DNA from: an uncultured Ruminococcus sp.
GTDB taxonomy: Bacteria; Bacillota; Clostridia; Oscillospirales; Acutalibacteraceae
DNA: 64,000 nt
Direction: 5' to 3'
Assembly: GCA_902767845.1 (NCBI GenBank)
Contig: CACXIV010000001.1
Span: 1 to 64,000, forward strand
Shown: piece by piece, positions 53,013 through 61,978 of the stretch
How the letters are laid out: each line of letters starts with the position of its first letter
How positions within the stretch are numbered: the stretch's first letter is position 1
Program-made: the position numbers and the translations under genes
Notes under the pieces: generated by a model
Database searches by the model: none
What the model was told of the DNA's origin: nothing
The model's input: only the letters and a program-made list of their open reading frames with translations

Positions 53013-53049
53013 CTCCTTTCGCTGATATATGATATGCAGCGAAAAGGAG
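53013..53049 (-). promoter_or_regulatory. Hairpin occluding the ribosome site of the 52585 gene
   Basis: On the minus strand, arms CTCCTTTTCGCTG and CAGCGAAAGGAG fold, with AAAGGAG in the right arm and a run of T next, just before ATG 53004. It can be a terminator-attenuator or a translation switch. It makes control of the downstream pair likely. Confidence 0.6.
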
Positions 53050-53097
53050 AAGGTGTAAATCAAAGTTTTAAGAATCGAAGCAAGCGCCCCGAAATAT

Positions 53098-53601
53098 TCA
53101 ATTGTCAATTTTTAAGAGCTTTATCCTCGGCATTATCAGTTGCGCGCACAGTCCCGTGAACAGTCCGGCAAGACAGCCCGAAACGAGCAAAAACGGATAA
53201 TATGCGATGATCTGCGCCGTTTGGGTCACGATCACCGCGGCGATCATCTGACCCGTGTTGTGCAGCACCGCGCCGAAAATACTCGCGATCCAGATGTGCT
53301 TTTCGTCAATGATCTTTTTAAGCAGCAGCATCCCGAGCAGGCACAAAAACGCGCCCGATGCGCTGTAGATGAGCGCGGTTATGTTGCCGCCGAAGATCGA
53401 GCCGAGCACAAGCCGCACCGTGACGATCATAGCGACCTCGTACGCTTTGAAGTGATATACCGCGTAAACAGTGATTATGTTCGCGAGCCCCAGCTTGATG
53501 CCCGGAATGGGGAAGGGGTTGGGGATCTGCAGCTCGATTATGAAAATGATCAGCGATACCGCCGTCAGCACCGACAGCTCGGCAAGCCTTCTTGGTTTCA
53601 T
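53098..53601 (-). CDS. Gx transporter (heptaprenyl diphosphate synthase component I-like)
   Basis: The 167-residue, five-helix protein matches Hpre_diP_synt_I: LQIPNPFPIPGIKLGLANII, LVLGSIFGGNITALIYSASG. The annotation as a prenyl-synthase component is historical; the members are membrane proteins of the Gx transporter type. It is downstream of the NusG-II protein, with 30 bases between, a pair common in Firmicutes. Confidence 0.87.
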   Translation of the reverse strand: MKPRRLAELSVLTAVSLIIFIIELQIPNPFPIPGIKLGLANIITVYAVYHFKAYEVAMIVTVRLVLGSIFGGNITALIYSASGAFLCLLGMLLLKKIIDEKHIWIASIFGAVLHNTGQMIAAVIVTQTAQIIAYYPFLLVSGCLAGLFTGLCAQLIMPRIKLLKIDN

Positions 53602-53631
53602 AGCGTTACCTTGATTCTTGATGGTGTTTTA

Positions 53632-54000
53632 TTATCTCGCGACCGCGTCGACGCCGTCCTGCGCGTCGTCCGCAAATTCTATGACAAGGTGGTTTGGCAG
53701 ACAGACGATCGGCATTCCCTGCGAGCTCAGCCAGCCCATGTTCACGCAGGTCTTGTCGGGACATTCGGCGCTTTTTATCCTGATCTTTCCGTCTTTGATC
53801 TCGACAGTGTTCGAGCTGTCGCCATAGGGAATGACGATCTCTCTGTTCTCGGTCTCGCTCAGGTCAAAGCTGTACAGCACCCTGCCGTCGCGCGTGATGT
53901 TGACCGTATTTTTCTTTGGTGAGAATAGCACGAATATACTGCCTATAATTCCGATAAAGAATATTAATACGCAGATCAGGATAAGTATTTTGTTTTTCAT
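53632..54000 (-). CDS. NusG domain II-containing exported protein
   Basis: A 122-residue protein with one N-terminal membrane helix (ILILICVLIFFIGIIGSIFVLF) and a NusG_II fold with VEIKDGKIRIKSAECPDKTC and WLSSQGMPIVCLPNHLV. It lacks the NGN transcription domain, so it does not act as a NusG factor. It starts within the GH13 gene end (four-base overlap). Confidence 0.88.
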   Translation of the reverse strand: MKNKILILICVLIFFIGIIGSIFVLFSPKKNTVNITRDGRVLYSFDLSETENREIVIPYGDSSNTVEIKDGKIRIKSAECPDKTCVNMGWLSSQGMPIVCLPNHLVIEFADDAQDGVDAVAR

Positions 54001-55625
54001 ATCTGCTCAAAGCGCCTGATCCTGCGGCCGTCGCGCCAAATGATCTCATTAAACATATCGTAAGGTCTTGCCCAGACGTCGTCGGGGTCGTTCTCGGAAC
54101 GGTAGATAACGAGTTTTTCGCCGGTTTCGCTGTGCTTCGCGAAGCCCGTGACCTCATATACGTTCCCCTTGAAGTGGCGGTATTTTTTTCCGATTTCCAC
54201 ATCCTGATCCTTAGGAGACTCGCTGATGGAGTCGCTGACGGCTGCGGCGCTGTTATCCTCGGTCTTATCGAGATCGAGCTTAAAGCTGCCGTCGTTTACA
54301 ACGAGAATCCTTGTCGAATACGGCTCGCAATCAAGCTCGCACCAGCCGTTGCAGTCAAAGACTTGATTGCCGTTAAGAACGTCGGTTAGCTTCGCGCTGC
54401 AGCGGGAGTCAAAGCCGATACGCTCTCTGTGATCGGTCAGGTTGAACATGACGAACACGGTCTGATTGTCGGTAAAGCGCTTGTAAACGAGCTTTTCATT
54501 CATTATATTGACATTTTCAAACCTGCCGTATTTCAGCGCCTCAAGCGCGAGCCTTATCTTTCCGAGCTTTGCGATATGCTCGCAGAGCTGATAGTTCGCG
54601 TTGGGGACGTTGTTAAGATCGAGGCACGGTCTCAGGTCATAGTCGCTCTCGCGCGTTCTCTTTCCCTCGACGCCGTACTCGCTGCCGTAGTAGATCGACG
54701 GCACTCCGGGCATGGTGTAGAGCAGGGTGTAAACGGGGTAGAGGTGGTTTTTGTCGCGAAGGTTGCTCGCGATCCTGTTGACGTCGTGATTATCGACAAA
54801 GTTGTAGGTGTATATATTCCGGTAGATACCGCCGTTTTGGAACTGTCTTTGCAGAGAATGGGCGATCTCAAAGTAGTTGTGGTCGTTATGGCTCGAGTAG
54901 ATACCCTTGTAGCACTCGTAATTCGTCACCGAGTCGAGCATATCGGGGTTCGCCCAGCGGTTGTAATCGCCGTGGGTGATCTCTCCGTACATCCAGAAAT
55001 CGGGCTTTTTTGACTTGCAGAGGTTTTTCAGCTTTTTAAAGAACTCAAAGTCCATAACGTCGGCGGCGTCAAGGCGCAGACCGTCGATACCGAACTCGTC
55101 GATCCAAAAGCCGACCGCGTCGAGCAGATGATTAACCACGTCGGGATTCTGCAAATTGAGCTTTACAAGGTCGTAGTGACCTGCCCAGCCCTCGTACCAG
55201 AAGGGGTCGCCCATGGGACTGTTCCCGCCGAAATTCAGATTTTGGAACCATCCGCAGTAGGGTGAATCCCACTTTCTCTGCTGAACGTCCTTAAAAGCGA
55301 AGAAATCCCTGCCGACATGGTTGAACACTCCGTCGAGGATGACCCTGATGCCGTTTTCGTGCAGGGTATTGCAGATCTTTTTGAAGCTTTCGTTGTCGCC
55401 GAGGCGGCAGTCGACCCGTCTGTAGTCGATAGTGTCGTAGCCGTGGCGCGAGCTTTCAAAAAGCGGGTTGAAAACGATGGCGTTCACGCTCAGTTTTTTG
55501 AAGTGATCTATGCAGTCGTAGATCTTGTCGAGCCTGTAGCAGAGCTTTCCGTCGTTTTCCTTAGGCGCTCCGCAAAAGCCGAGCGGATAAATGTTGTAGA
55601 TGATCGATTCGTTTATGTAGCTCAT
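53997..55625 (-). CDS. GH13 alpha-amylase-family enzyme with C-terminal DUF1653 domain
   Basis: A cytoplasmic (no signal) GH13 enzyme of 542 residues with the catalytic Asp in GLRLDAADVMD, Glu in MYGEITHGDY and the transition-state Asp in FVDNHDVNR; DGVFNHVGRDF is region I. An insertion and C-terminal beta domain follow, then about residues 470-542 form a DUF1653 domain (KYRHFKGNVYEVTGFAKHSE) after an acidic linker. Its substrate is probably starch- or maltodextrin-like, but pullulanase and cyclomaltodextrinase types are not excluded. Downstream genes overlap it. Confidence 0.9.
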   Translation of the reverse strand: MSYINESIIYNIYPLGFCGAPKENDGKLCYRLDKIYDCIDHFKKLSVNAIVFNPLFESSRHGYDTIDYRRVDCRLGDNESFKKICNTLHENGIRVILDGVFNHVGRDFFAFKDVQQRKWDSPYCGWFQNLNFGGNSPMGDPFWYEGWAGHYDLVKLNLQNPDVVNHLLDAVGFWIDEFGIDGLRLDAADVMDFEFFKKLKNLCKSKKPDFWMYGEITHGDYNRWANPDMLDSVTNYECYKGIYSSHNDHNYFEIAHSLQRQFQNGGIYRNIYTYNFVDNHDVNRIASNLRDKNHLYPVYTLLYTMPGVPSIYYGSEYGVEGKRTRESDYDLRPCLDLNNVPNANYQLCEHIAKLGKIRLALEALKYGRFENVNIMNEKLVYKRFTDNQTVFVMFNLTDHRERIGFDSRCSAKLTDVLNGNQVFDCNGWCELDCEPYSTRILVVNDGSFKLDLDKTEDNSAAAVSDSISESPKDQDVEIGKKYRHFKGNVYEVTGFAKHSETGEKLVIYRSENDPDDVWARPYDMFNEIIWRDGRRIRRFEQI

Positions 55626-55651
55626 AATGATTACTCCTTTACTGAAAGGAT

Positions 55652-55680
55652 ATTATAACATAAAATTTACTATTGTGCAA
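55652..55680 (-). promoter_or_regulatory. Promoter of the GH13 operon
   Basis: On the minus strand TTGCAC, a 17-base spacer and TATAAT (window 55680 down to 55652). It overlaps the divergent promoter at 55673. Confidence 0.7.
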
Positions 55681-55701
55681 ATCAAAAAATTGTGATACAA
55701 T
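55673..55701 (+). promoter_or_regulatory. Promoter of the 55734 gene
   Basis: TTGTGC (55673-55678), 17-base spacer, TACAAT (55696-55701), divergent from the GH13 promoter. Confidence 0.55.
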
Positions 55702-55733
55702 AGATTGGTAAAATTTTGTCTGCGGAGGATATT

Positions 55734-56237
55734 ATGAATAAGATTCCCGAAAATAAAACAAGAAAAAGACTCAGGATCACGCTTTGCGTGCTGTATCTGT
55801 TCCAGTTTATATTCTGTGCGTGGCCGTATTACGCGTTCGTGCAGGACGGAACCCTTGTGTCTGATTCGGTCTACGAGATGCTGAGCGCGCTCGGTACGGG
55901 CAACGTGGTCGGCGCGACCGCGTCCGACTTCACGGCGATCAACAGGATACTGCCGCTCAACCTGATATTTGTGGTGATACCGATGATCGGATTTTTCCTG
56001 TGCGCGTTCGACAGAGAGAGAAATTTAAAAAACATTGTATCTCTGCTCTGCTGCCTTGGGGGAGTTATCTCGATACTCACGATCGTAACGATCAACCTCT
56101 TGTCGCTCGGTTCGCTGCTCGCACTGCTTGATTATCTGCTGATAAGCTTCCTTTCGACTATCTCCATAATGGCTCGTCTCACAAAGAGCCACGAGGAGAT
56201 CGAAAAGGAAAAAAAGAGTCAGATAGCGGAAAAATAA
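55734..56237 (+). CDS. Hypothetical membrane protein (about four helices)
   Basis: A 167-residue protein from ATG 55734 (GCGGAGGAT upstream). Predicted helices include ITLCVLYLFQFIFCAWPYYAF, LILPLNLIFVVIPMIGFFLCAF, IVSLLCCLGGVISILTIVTI and LLALLDYLLISFLSTISIM. No conserved family was recognised. It is divergent from the GH13 operon. Confidence 0.75.
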   Translation: MNKIPENKTRKRLRITLCVLYLFQFIFCAWPYYAFVQDGTLVSDSVYEMLSALGTGNVVGATASDFTAINRILPLNLIFVVIPMIGFFLCAFDRERNLKNIVSLLCCLGGVISILTIVTINLLSLGSLLALLDYLLISFLSTISIMARLTKSHEEIEKEKKSQIAEK

Positions 56238-56239
56238 TA

Positions 56240-56275
56240 AAAAAAACGCAGGGGCGGTTCAAATAACCGTCCCTG
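56240..56275 (-). terminator. Terminator of the Rrf2 gene
   Basis: Arms CAGGGGCGGTT (56249-56259) and AACCGTCCCTG (56265-56275), with an A run before them that is a T tract on the minus strand. Confidence 0.85.
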
Positions 56276-56282
56276 TATTGAT

Positions 56283-56720
56283 TCAGATAACATAGTCGTT
56301 CGCGACCATTTCCTTTTGATTGTCGAGGATATCCTGCAGGGTGACGCTGTCAAGGTATTCGTTTATCACCTTGTTCAGCCCCTTCCAAAGCGGCAGGGTT
56401 ATGCACTCGCCGCGCCTGGGGCAATCCACCGGATCGTGGTCAAGGCACGCGACAGGCGCTATGCTGCCCTCGGTAAGGCGTAAAATATCGCCGACCGTGT
56501 ATTTATCCGGAGCTTTGGCGAGCCTGTATCCGCCCTGATATCCGCGGTTCGCGTTCAGCACGTCCGAGCGGTTGAGCACCGGAATGATCTGCTCAAGATA
56601 CTTTTTAGAGATATTCTGCCTTTCGGCGATGTCTTTAAGAGCTATATAGCCGTCGTTTTGATGCTCGGCGAGGTCGAGCAGCATTCTAAGGGCGTACCTG
56701 CCCTTTGTCGATATTTTCAC
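56283..56720 (-). CDS. Rrf2-family transcriptional regulator
   Basis: A 145-residue winged-helix regulator. The start is GTG 56720 (reading MKISTKGRYALRMLLDL), with GGTGGGA upstream, because Rrf2 proteins start this way; longer starts add an unlikely tail. Cysteines in ACLDHDPVDCPRRGEC match the cluster-ligand region of IscR/RsrR-type members, so it may bind an iron-sulfur cluster. It is divergent from the serpin gene, and an imperfect palindrome lies at 56775-56807. Confidence 0.9.
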   Translation of the reverse strand: MKISTKGRYALRMLLDLAEHQNDGYIALKDIAERQNISKKYLEQIIPVLNRSDVLNANRGYQGGYRLAKAPDKYTVGDILRLTEGSIAPVACLDHDPVDCPRRGECITLPLWKGLNKVINEYLDSVTLQDILDNQKEMVANDYVI

Positions 56721-56800
56721 ACAAATCCCACCAATTCGATATGTTATTAGCATTTTATCATATCCGTTTGCGTTTTTCAAGTTTTTCACGTAAAAAACAC

Positions 56801-56829
56801 TTGAATGTTTTACAATATAATAGTAAAAT
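56801..56829 (+). promoter_or_regulatory. Promoter of the serpin gene
   Basis: TTGAAT (56801-56806), 17-base spacer, TAAAAT (56824-56829). Overlaps a possible Rrf2 operator region. Confidence 0.6.
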
Positions 56830-56858
56830 ATCCATATTGATTGAAAGAGGTAATTATC

Positions 56859-58133
56859 ATGAAGAAAAAGCTATCGGGCGTTTTAGCCCTTATCCTCACG
56901 GCGACGGCGGCTGTTTCGGCTGCGGGCTGCGCTCAGAACAACAGCGGCGGCTCCTCATCTCAGAGCGGCTCGTCAGGCGAGGAAATGACCGAGTTTAAGG
57001 ATCTGCTCGACGGTGTCGAGATTAACGATGATACCGACGGTATGATCGACGAGAAAAAGATAGATACCGTTTATACCGACTTCGCGGTCAGGTTCGCGCA
57101 GAACGCTGATAAAACGGGCGAGAGCATGTTTGTATCTCCGATCTCGGCTGCCTACGGGCTTGAGCTCGCGGCAAACGGCGCTCACGGAGATACCCTTACT
57201 CAGATTGAAAATACTCTCGGCGGAAGCGCGTTCACGATGAACAGATATTTTTACTTCGCCGTTGAAGGGGTCTCCCCGGGCGATTCCTCGGGCTTTAAGA
57301 TCGGGAACTCGCTTTGGATCAACAGCAAAAACAATTTCAAGCCCGACGACAAGACCATTAAAGGGATCCGCACCTTCTATGACGCGAGCGTGTTTTACGG
57401 CGATTTCGCTGATATAGCAAACGACGCCTCGGCATGGCTCGGCAAAATGGGCGCGAATCCTTCTGCCGGGTATCTTCCCAAGGAGAGCGATTCAATGTAT
57501 TCGCTCAATTCGCTCGAGATGACATCTCAGTGGAAAAACGCCTTTGATCCGAAAAACAGCAAAAAGGCTAAGTTTACGGGTATCGACGGTGCTCAGACCG
57601 ACGTTGATTACCTCAACGGCTACGGCGAAAAATACATAAAGGACGACAGCTCCGAGGGCTTTATAAAGCTGTTCAAGGGCGATTGCTACGGCTTCGCCGC
57701 CATCCTTCCCAACGAGGGAACAAGCGTGGAGGATTATTTAAAATCAATGACCGGTTCGGGGCTTACGGATATGCTAAAGTCCTCGGAAGAAAAGAACGTC
57801 GGCGTGTCGCTTCCGAAGATAAACGAAGCGTACGAGCTAAGCTTTAAGGACGTTTTCGTCAATATGGGCGTTAAGGACGCGTTCGACAGCGAAAAGGCGG
57901 ATTTCTCGTCGCTGGGCTCATTCGACGGTAACCTCAGCCTATGCGACGTTGTCGGTGAATCAAAGATATCTATAAACGAGAACGCTCTCAATTCCGATTC
58001 CGAGGCAAACGGAACTCTTACTGCCGAGACCGATAAGCAGATCACCCTTGACCGTCCGTTTATCTATGTTATCTTCGACAATAATTCATATATCCCGAAG
58101 TATATCGGCGTATACAAAAAAGCAGGCGTTTAA
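56859..58133 (+). CDS. Secreted serpin (serine protease inhibitor), lipoprotein-anchored
   Basis: A 424-residue serpin, start ATG 56859 with GAAAGAGG upstream. The lipoprotein signal ends AAGC; a Ser/Gly-rich linker follows. Serpin signatures are FVSPISAAYGLELAANG in the N-terminal part, NSLWINSKNNF, and in the C-terminal part ISINENALNSD, the hinge EANGTLTAE, and LDRPFIYVIFDN. The reactive-centre loop lies near residue 385. Such inhibitors protect surface structures or dockerin complexes from proteases (family knowledge; target here unknown). Confidence 0.92.
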   Translation: MKKKLSGVLALILTATAAVSAAGCAQNNSGGSSSQSGSSGEEMTEFKDLLDGVEINDDTDGMIDEKKIDTVYTDFAVRFAQNADKTGESMFVSPISAAYGLELAANGAHGDTLTQIENTLGGSAFTMNRYFYFAVEGVSPGDSSGFKIGNSLWINSKNNFKPDDKTIKGIRTFYDASVFYGDFADIANDASAWLGKMGANPSAGYLPKESDSMYSLNSLEMTSQWKNAFDPKNSKKAKFTGIDGAQTDVDYLNGYGEKYIKDDSSEGFIKLFKGDCYGFAAILPNEGTSVEDYLKSMTGSGLTDMLKSSEEKNVGVSLPKINEAYELSFKDVFVNMGVKDAFDSEKADFSSLGSFDGNLSLCDVVGESKISINENALNSDSEANGTLTAETDKQITLDRPFIYVIFDNNSYIPKYIGVYKKAGV

Positions 58134-58146
58134 GCCTGCTTTTGCT
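58117..58146. terminator. Bidirectional terminator after the serpin
   Basis: Arms AAAAGCAGGC (58117-58126) and GCCTGCTTTT (58134-58143) span the stop codon. T tracts lie on both sides, so it also serves the convergent DUF2804 gene. Confidence 0.85.
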
Positions 58147-58148
58147 TT

Positions 58149-59141
58149 TTAAAATTCCGTGAATATCAAGTGCGCCACGGCGTTGTCGAGCACCAGCGGC
58201 TTTTCGTAGTCTATGCGGTTGATCGTTCCGTACAGTCTGCCGAAAACTACGGCGGTCTTGCCCATGTCGGCGATCATAGCCTTGCCAGATACCGTGAACG
58301 GCTTGAAGGTGATATCAAGAGCCCTGACTCCGCCCTTGAAGAACACCGGGCGGTCGATCCTGTTCGGGGTGCCCTTGACGGTTATCTGCGACAGCTTCTC
58401 GAGCTTTCCGTTCAAAAAGAAGCAGTTTTCGCTTCCGAAGCGGTTGTCGCCGACCCTGCTCGCGAGGTTCAGGGTAAAGCGCCTGTCTCCAAGCATGCAG
58501 TCGGCGCCGAGCCGCTGATAGCTGTGGAGCCTCGGCTTTCTGAATCTGATCCGGTCAAAGTAGGCGTTGGCGCCGTCCGCGCTCAGCCTGTAAACAAGGC
58601 TTCCCGCCTTGATAAAGCCCTGCGCCGAATAGCACGGCATGAAGCGCTTGAAATAGTAGTATTTTCTGTTGCGCTCAAAGGGAGCGAGCTCGTCGAGGAC
58701 TTCGCTGTTATTCTTTAAAAGAAATATATCAAAGCTTAGAGCGTTTAGTCCTCCGAACTGCTCAAACTCGCATTTGATGCTTTTGCCCTCGGGAAGATCG
58801 CTGATTTTCAGCCTGAGCCACTTGTCTTCATACTCAAATTCTCCGCCGTCCGCGCTGTCGGGCAGCGGATTTTTTATGATCTTGTGCTTTTTGATCACGC
58901 AGTCGCTCACGACTCCGCCGCGCTTGAGGTCGGCGAGGGCGATCTTTACCGCGAACGCCGCGCCGAGGTTTTCAATCGACAGATAAAGCGAACATTCGCT
59001 GCTGTTGACCGAGTATGTGTCGCGCTGGCTGTGGCGGCCGCTGATGTTGTAATCAAAGGCGAGGTTTCTTGACCAGCCGGCGTTGATCACCCTTCCGTCG
59101 GGCTCAAAGACAGAGCTGCGCTCGGTGTATTCCTTTTGCAT
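58149..59141 (-). CDS. DUF2804-family protein
   Basis: A 330-residue protein with no membrane segment; GRVINAGWSRNLAFDYN at the N-terminus and FFLNGKLEKLSQI, FGRLYGTINRID in the C-terminal part fit DUF2804, whose function is unknown, and which is predicted to be beta-rich. It is encoded by one gene with its own promoter (59180-59208), convergent with the serpin. Confidence 0.75.
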   Translation of the reverse strand: MQKEYTERSSVFEPDGRVINAGWSRNLAFDYNISGRHSQRDTYSVNSSECSLYLSIENLGAAFAVKIALADLKRGGVVSDCVIKKHKIIKNPLPDSADGGEFEYEDKWLRLKISDLPEGKSIKCEFEQFGGLNALSFDIFLLKNNSEVLDELAPFERNRKYYYFKRFMPCYSAQGFIKAGSLVYRLSADGANAYFDRIRFRKPRLHSYQRLGADCMLGDRRFTLNLASRVGDNRFGSENCFFLNGKLEKLSQITVKGTPNRIDRPVFFKGGVRALDITFKPFTVSGKAMIADMGKTAVVFGRLYGTINRIDYEKPLVLDNAVAHLIFTEF

Positions 59142-59179
59142 TATATCACTCCAAAATGTTCACACAACAATCCATTATA

Positions 59180-59208
59180 CTTATATCAAAAATCATTTTG
59201 CTTTTCAA
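59180..59208 (-). promoter_or_regulatory. Promoter of the DUF2804 gene
   Basis: On the minus strand TTGAAA, 17-base spacer, TATAAG. Confidence 0.55.
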
Positions 59209-59282
59209 GAATTATAACAGAATTGTAAATCCGTAATAATCAATTGTTATCGGGAATATTCTTTACAAAAGGAGGTGCCGCC

Positions 59283-59642
59283 GTGAAAAAGGCGTTATTA
59301 TTATTGATCATGTCGTCGTTTCTCGTCGTCTGCGGATGCGCTCAAAGCGAGCCGTGTCCGCAAAAGGAGCTCACCGAAAGCCGCTGGAGCGCCGCGCTTG
59401 AGGGCGGAGGAGAGGTGACGCTTTGCTTTAGCGGCGAAAGCGAGGAGCTTTACGCGGAGCTTGATATCTCTAACGCCCAAAAAAACGTCGAAATATGCGG
59501 ATACTGCCTCGCCGACCGGGACAGCTTTGTGATTTTTGATAAGTCCGTTTTACAAAACTTCGCCTTTGATTACATCCCAAAGGGCGATTCGCTCGATATC
59601 TCGTATAACGGAAGCGTTATGACCTTGCAAAAACAGGCATAA
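59283..59642 (+). CDS. Small putative lipoprotein
   Basis: From GTG 59283, with AAGGAGGTG eight bases upstream, the 119-residue product has a short lipoprotein signal (ALLLLIMSSFLVVCGC) and a beta-rich domain with ESRWSAALEGGGEVTL and CFSGESEELYAELD. No family recognised. It stands alone before the ruvCAB promoter. Confidence 0.75.
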   Translation: MKKALLLLIMSSFLVVCGCAQSEPCPQKELTESRWSAALEGGGEVTLCFSGESEELYAELDISNAQKNVEICGYCLADRDSFVIFDKSVLQNFAFDYIPKGDSLDISYNGSVMTLQKQA

Positions 59643-59647
59643 AAATA

Positions 59648-59676
59648 TTGCTTATTTCAACCCTTTGTGCTATAAT
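59648..59676 (+). promoter_or_regulatory. Promoter of the ruvCAB operon
   Basis: TTGCTT (59648-59653), 17-base spacer, TATAAT (59671-59676); 40 bases before ruvC. Confidence 0.75.
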
Positions 59677-59719
59677 ATTTTAGTATGTACAATTATACCA
59701 TTTTTTCGGAGGAATTGTT

Positions 59720-60235
59720 TTGGTAGTGTTTGGAATTGATCCCGGCTACGCGATCGTGGGCTGGGGCGCGATAAGCTTTAAGTCAAATACCTATAAGGCT
59801 ATCGGTTACGGTTCCGTCGAGACCGAGGCGCACACCGACTTCAACGAGAGGCTCGAATATATTTACGACGAGCTTCACTCAATACTCAGCCGGTGCCGTC
59901 CGGACGCTCTCGCGATAGAAAGACTTTATTTCCAGACAAATCAAAAAACCGCGATAAAGGTCGCTCAGGCGAGGGGGGTCACCCTGCTCGCCGCCCAAAA
60001 GCTCAGGATCCCTATTTTTGAGTACACGCCTTTGCAGGTAAAGACCGCGGTCACAGGCTACGGAAAGGCGCGCAAGCCACAGGTGATGGAGATGACGCGC
60101 AGGCTGCTCAAGCTTCCCGAAATGCCCAAGCCCGACGATACCGCCGACGCTCTCGCGATAGCCATTTGCCACGCTCAGGCTGCCGGAAGCGACCTGAGAC
60201 TTAAAATGTACATTCAAAACAATAATTATCAATAA
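59720..60235 (+). CDS. ruvC: Holliday junction resolvase RuvC
   Basis: It resolves Holliday junctions that RuvAB migrates. The TTG at 59720 (MVVFGIDPGYAIVGWG) has GGAGG seven bases upstream; a GTG two codons later is an alternative. The acidic active site is visible: Asp in GIDPGY, Glu in LAIERLYFQ, and Asp/Asp in PDDTADALAIA. 171 residues, normal length. Confidence 0.95.
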   Translation: MVVFGIDPGYAIVGWGAISFKSNTYKAIGYGSVETEAHTDFNERLEYIYDELHSILSRCRPDALAIERLYFQTNQKTAIKVAQARGVTLLAAQKLRIPIFEYTPLQVKTAVTGYGKARKPQVMEMTRRLLKLPEMPKPDDTADALAIAICHAQAAGSDLRLKMYIQNNNYQ

Positions 60236-60251
60236 CGCTGCGGGTGATAAA

Positions 60252-60854
60252 ATGTTCTATTCCGTAAGGGGAAAACTTATCCATATGGATTCCGGCTCGG
60301 CGGTGGTCGAGTGCGGAGGAGTCGGCTACAACTGCCAGACGACGATGAATACGCTTAAAACTCTGAGGCTCGGCGACGAGGTCACGCTTTACACCTACCT
60401 CAACGTCCGCGAGGACGCCATGGAGCTGTTCGGGTTTTCGGCAAAGACCGAGCTCGAAACCTTTAAAACTCTGATCGGCGTGAGCGGCGTAGGTCCCAAG
60501 GCCGGATTGGCGATACTTTCGGAGCTGAGTCCCGAGCAGGTCGCCATGGCGATCGCCACCGACGATATAAAATCAATAACGCGCGCTCAGGGCGTAGGCA
60601 AAAAGATCGCCCAGCGCATTGTGCTCGAGCTAAAGGACAAGCTCGCGAAATCGCTTTCTGCTTCTGACGGCTCGATACAAATACCCGGAGCCGCCGCCAA
60701 CGCCGCCTCGGGCAATATCCCGAAGGCTGTAGAGGCGCTCGGAGTGCTCGGCTACGCTCCCTCGGACGTTGCTTCGGTGCTCGCCGCCTTCGACAGCTCG
60801 CTGCCGGTTGAGCAGCTCATAGCGATGACTCTCAAAGAGATGGGAAGAAAATAA
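60252..60854 (+). CDS. ruvA: Holliday junction branch-migration protein RuvA
   Basis: The 200-residue protein starts [20 protein letters not shown], and the tetramer-forming OB fold is followed by HhH motifs ([32 protein letters not shown]) and a short C-terminal RuvB-contacting domain. Its stop overlaps the ruvB start by one base. Confidence 0.96.
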   Translation: MFYSVRGKLIHMDSGSAVVECGGVGYNCQTTMNTLKTLRLGDEVTLYTYLNVREDAMELFGFSAKTELETFKTLIGVSGVGPKAGLAILSELSPEQVAMAIATDDIKSITRAQGVGKKIAQRIVLELKDKLAKSLSASDGSIQIPGAAANAASGNIPKAVEALGVLGYAPSDVASVLAAFDSSLPVEQLIAMTLKEMGRK

Positions 60855-61936
60855 TGAGCAACACGCATTTTTCCGATGATTTTGATTTTGAAAACAGAAT
60901 AATGGACACGAACGAGATCCCCGAGGATACCGCCGACGGCGACAATCCTCTCCGCCCTAAAAACCTTGACGAGTACATCGGTCAGGACAAGGCTAAGGAG
61001 AATCTCAGGGTCTATATCGAGGCGGCGAAGATACGCCGTGAAACGCTCGACCATGTGCTTTTGTACGGACCTCCGGGACTGGGCAAAACCACGCTCGCCG
61101 GCATTATCGCCAACGAGCTCGGCGTAAATATCCGCATAACCTCGGGTCCCGCTATCGAAAAGCCGGGCGATCTCGCGGCGCTTCTCACTAACCTAAACGA
61201 GGGCGACGTGCTGTTTATCGACGAGATACACCGCCTCAGCCGCGCGGTAGAGGAAGTGCTTTACCCCTCGATGGAGGATTTCGCGATCGACATCATCACC
61301 GGCAAGGGACAGATGGCGGCTTCGTATCACCTGCCTCTGCCGAGGTTCACGCTTGTCGGAGCTACTACAAGGGCGGGTCAGCTAACCGCTCCTCTGCGCG
61401 ACCGCTTCGGCGTGCTGTTAAGACTTGAGCTATACACTCCCGAGGAGCTCGCGCGCATAATCACCAGAAGCGCCGGGATACTCGGAATAAGCATAGATTA
61501 CGAGGGCGCGATCGAGATCGCCTCACGTTCGCGCGGAACTCCGAGAATAGCCAACCGCATGCTCAAGCGCGTTCGCGACTTCGCTCAGGTGATGTCCGAC
61601 GGAGTCGTGACGCTCGATACCGCGAGGACGGCTCTTGACCGGCTCGAGATCGACGAGCTCGGGCTCGATCAAAACGACAGGCGTATGCTTGAGGCGATAA
61701 TCCGCTTTTACAACGGCGGCCCCGTAGGGCTTGAAACCCTCGCGGCGGCTATCGGCGAGGAAGCGGTCACGATCGAGGACGTCTACGAGCCGTATCTGAT
61801 GCAGATAGGCTTTCTCAGCCGCACTCCGCGCGGCAGATGCGTCACCGCCGAGGCGTGCAGACATCTCGGCTACGACTTCCCGAGGGGATCCGTTCAGGGT
61901 TCGGTGATACAGCCGAATCTGCTTGACGGACAATAA
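60854..61936 (+). CDS. ruvB: Holliday junction DNA helicase RuvB
   Basis: The 360-residue AAA+ motor contains Walker [16 protein letters not shown], Walker [12 protein letters not shown], and sensor/arginine finger [18 protein letters not shown]; the C-terminal winged helix binds DNA ([10 protein letters not shown]). It is the last gene of the RuvCAB unit, encoding the motor that migrates junctions with RuvA. Confidence 0.97.
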   Translation: MSNTHFSDDFDFENRIMDTNEIPEDTADGDNPLRPKNLDEYIGQDKAKENLRVYIEAAKIRRETLDHVLLYGPPGLGKTTLAGIIANELGVNIRITSGPAIEKPGDLAALLTNLNEGDVLFIDEIHRLSRAVEEVLYPSMEDFAIDIITGKGQMAASYHLPLPRFTLVGATTRAGQLTAPLRDRFGVLLRLELYTPEELARIITRSAGILGISIDYEGAIEIASRSRGTPRIANRMLKRVRDFAQVMSDGVVTLDTARTALDRLEIDELGLDQNDRRMLEAIIRFYNGGPVGLETLAAAIGEEAVTIEDVYEPYLMQIGFLSRTPRGRCVTAEACRHLGYDFPRGSVQGSVIQPNLLDGQ

Positions 61937-61978
61937 TTCGTTTATGGAATAATAATCACAGGAAACAGGAAGATAAAA

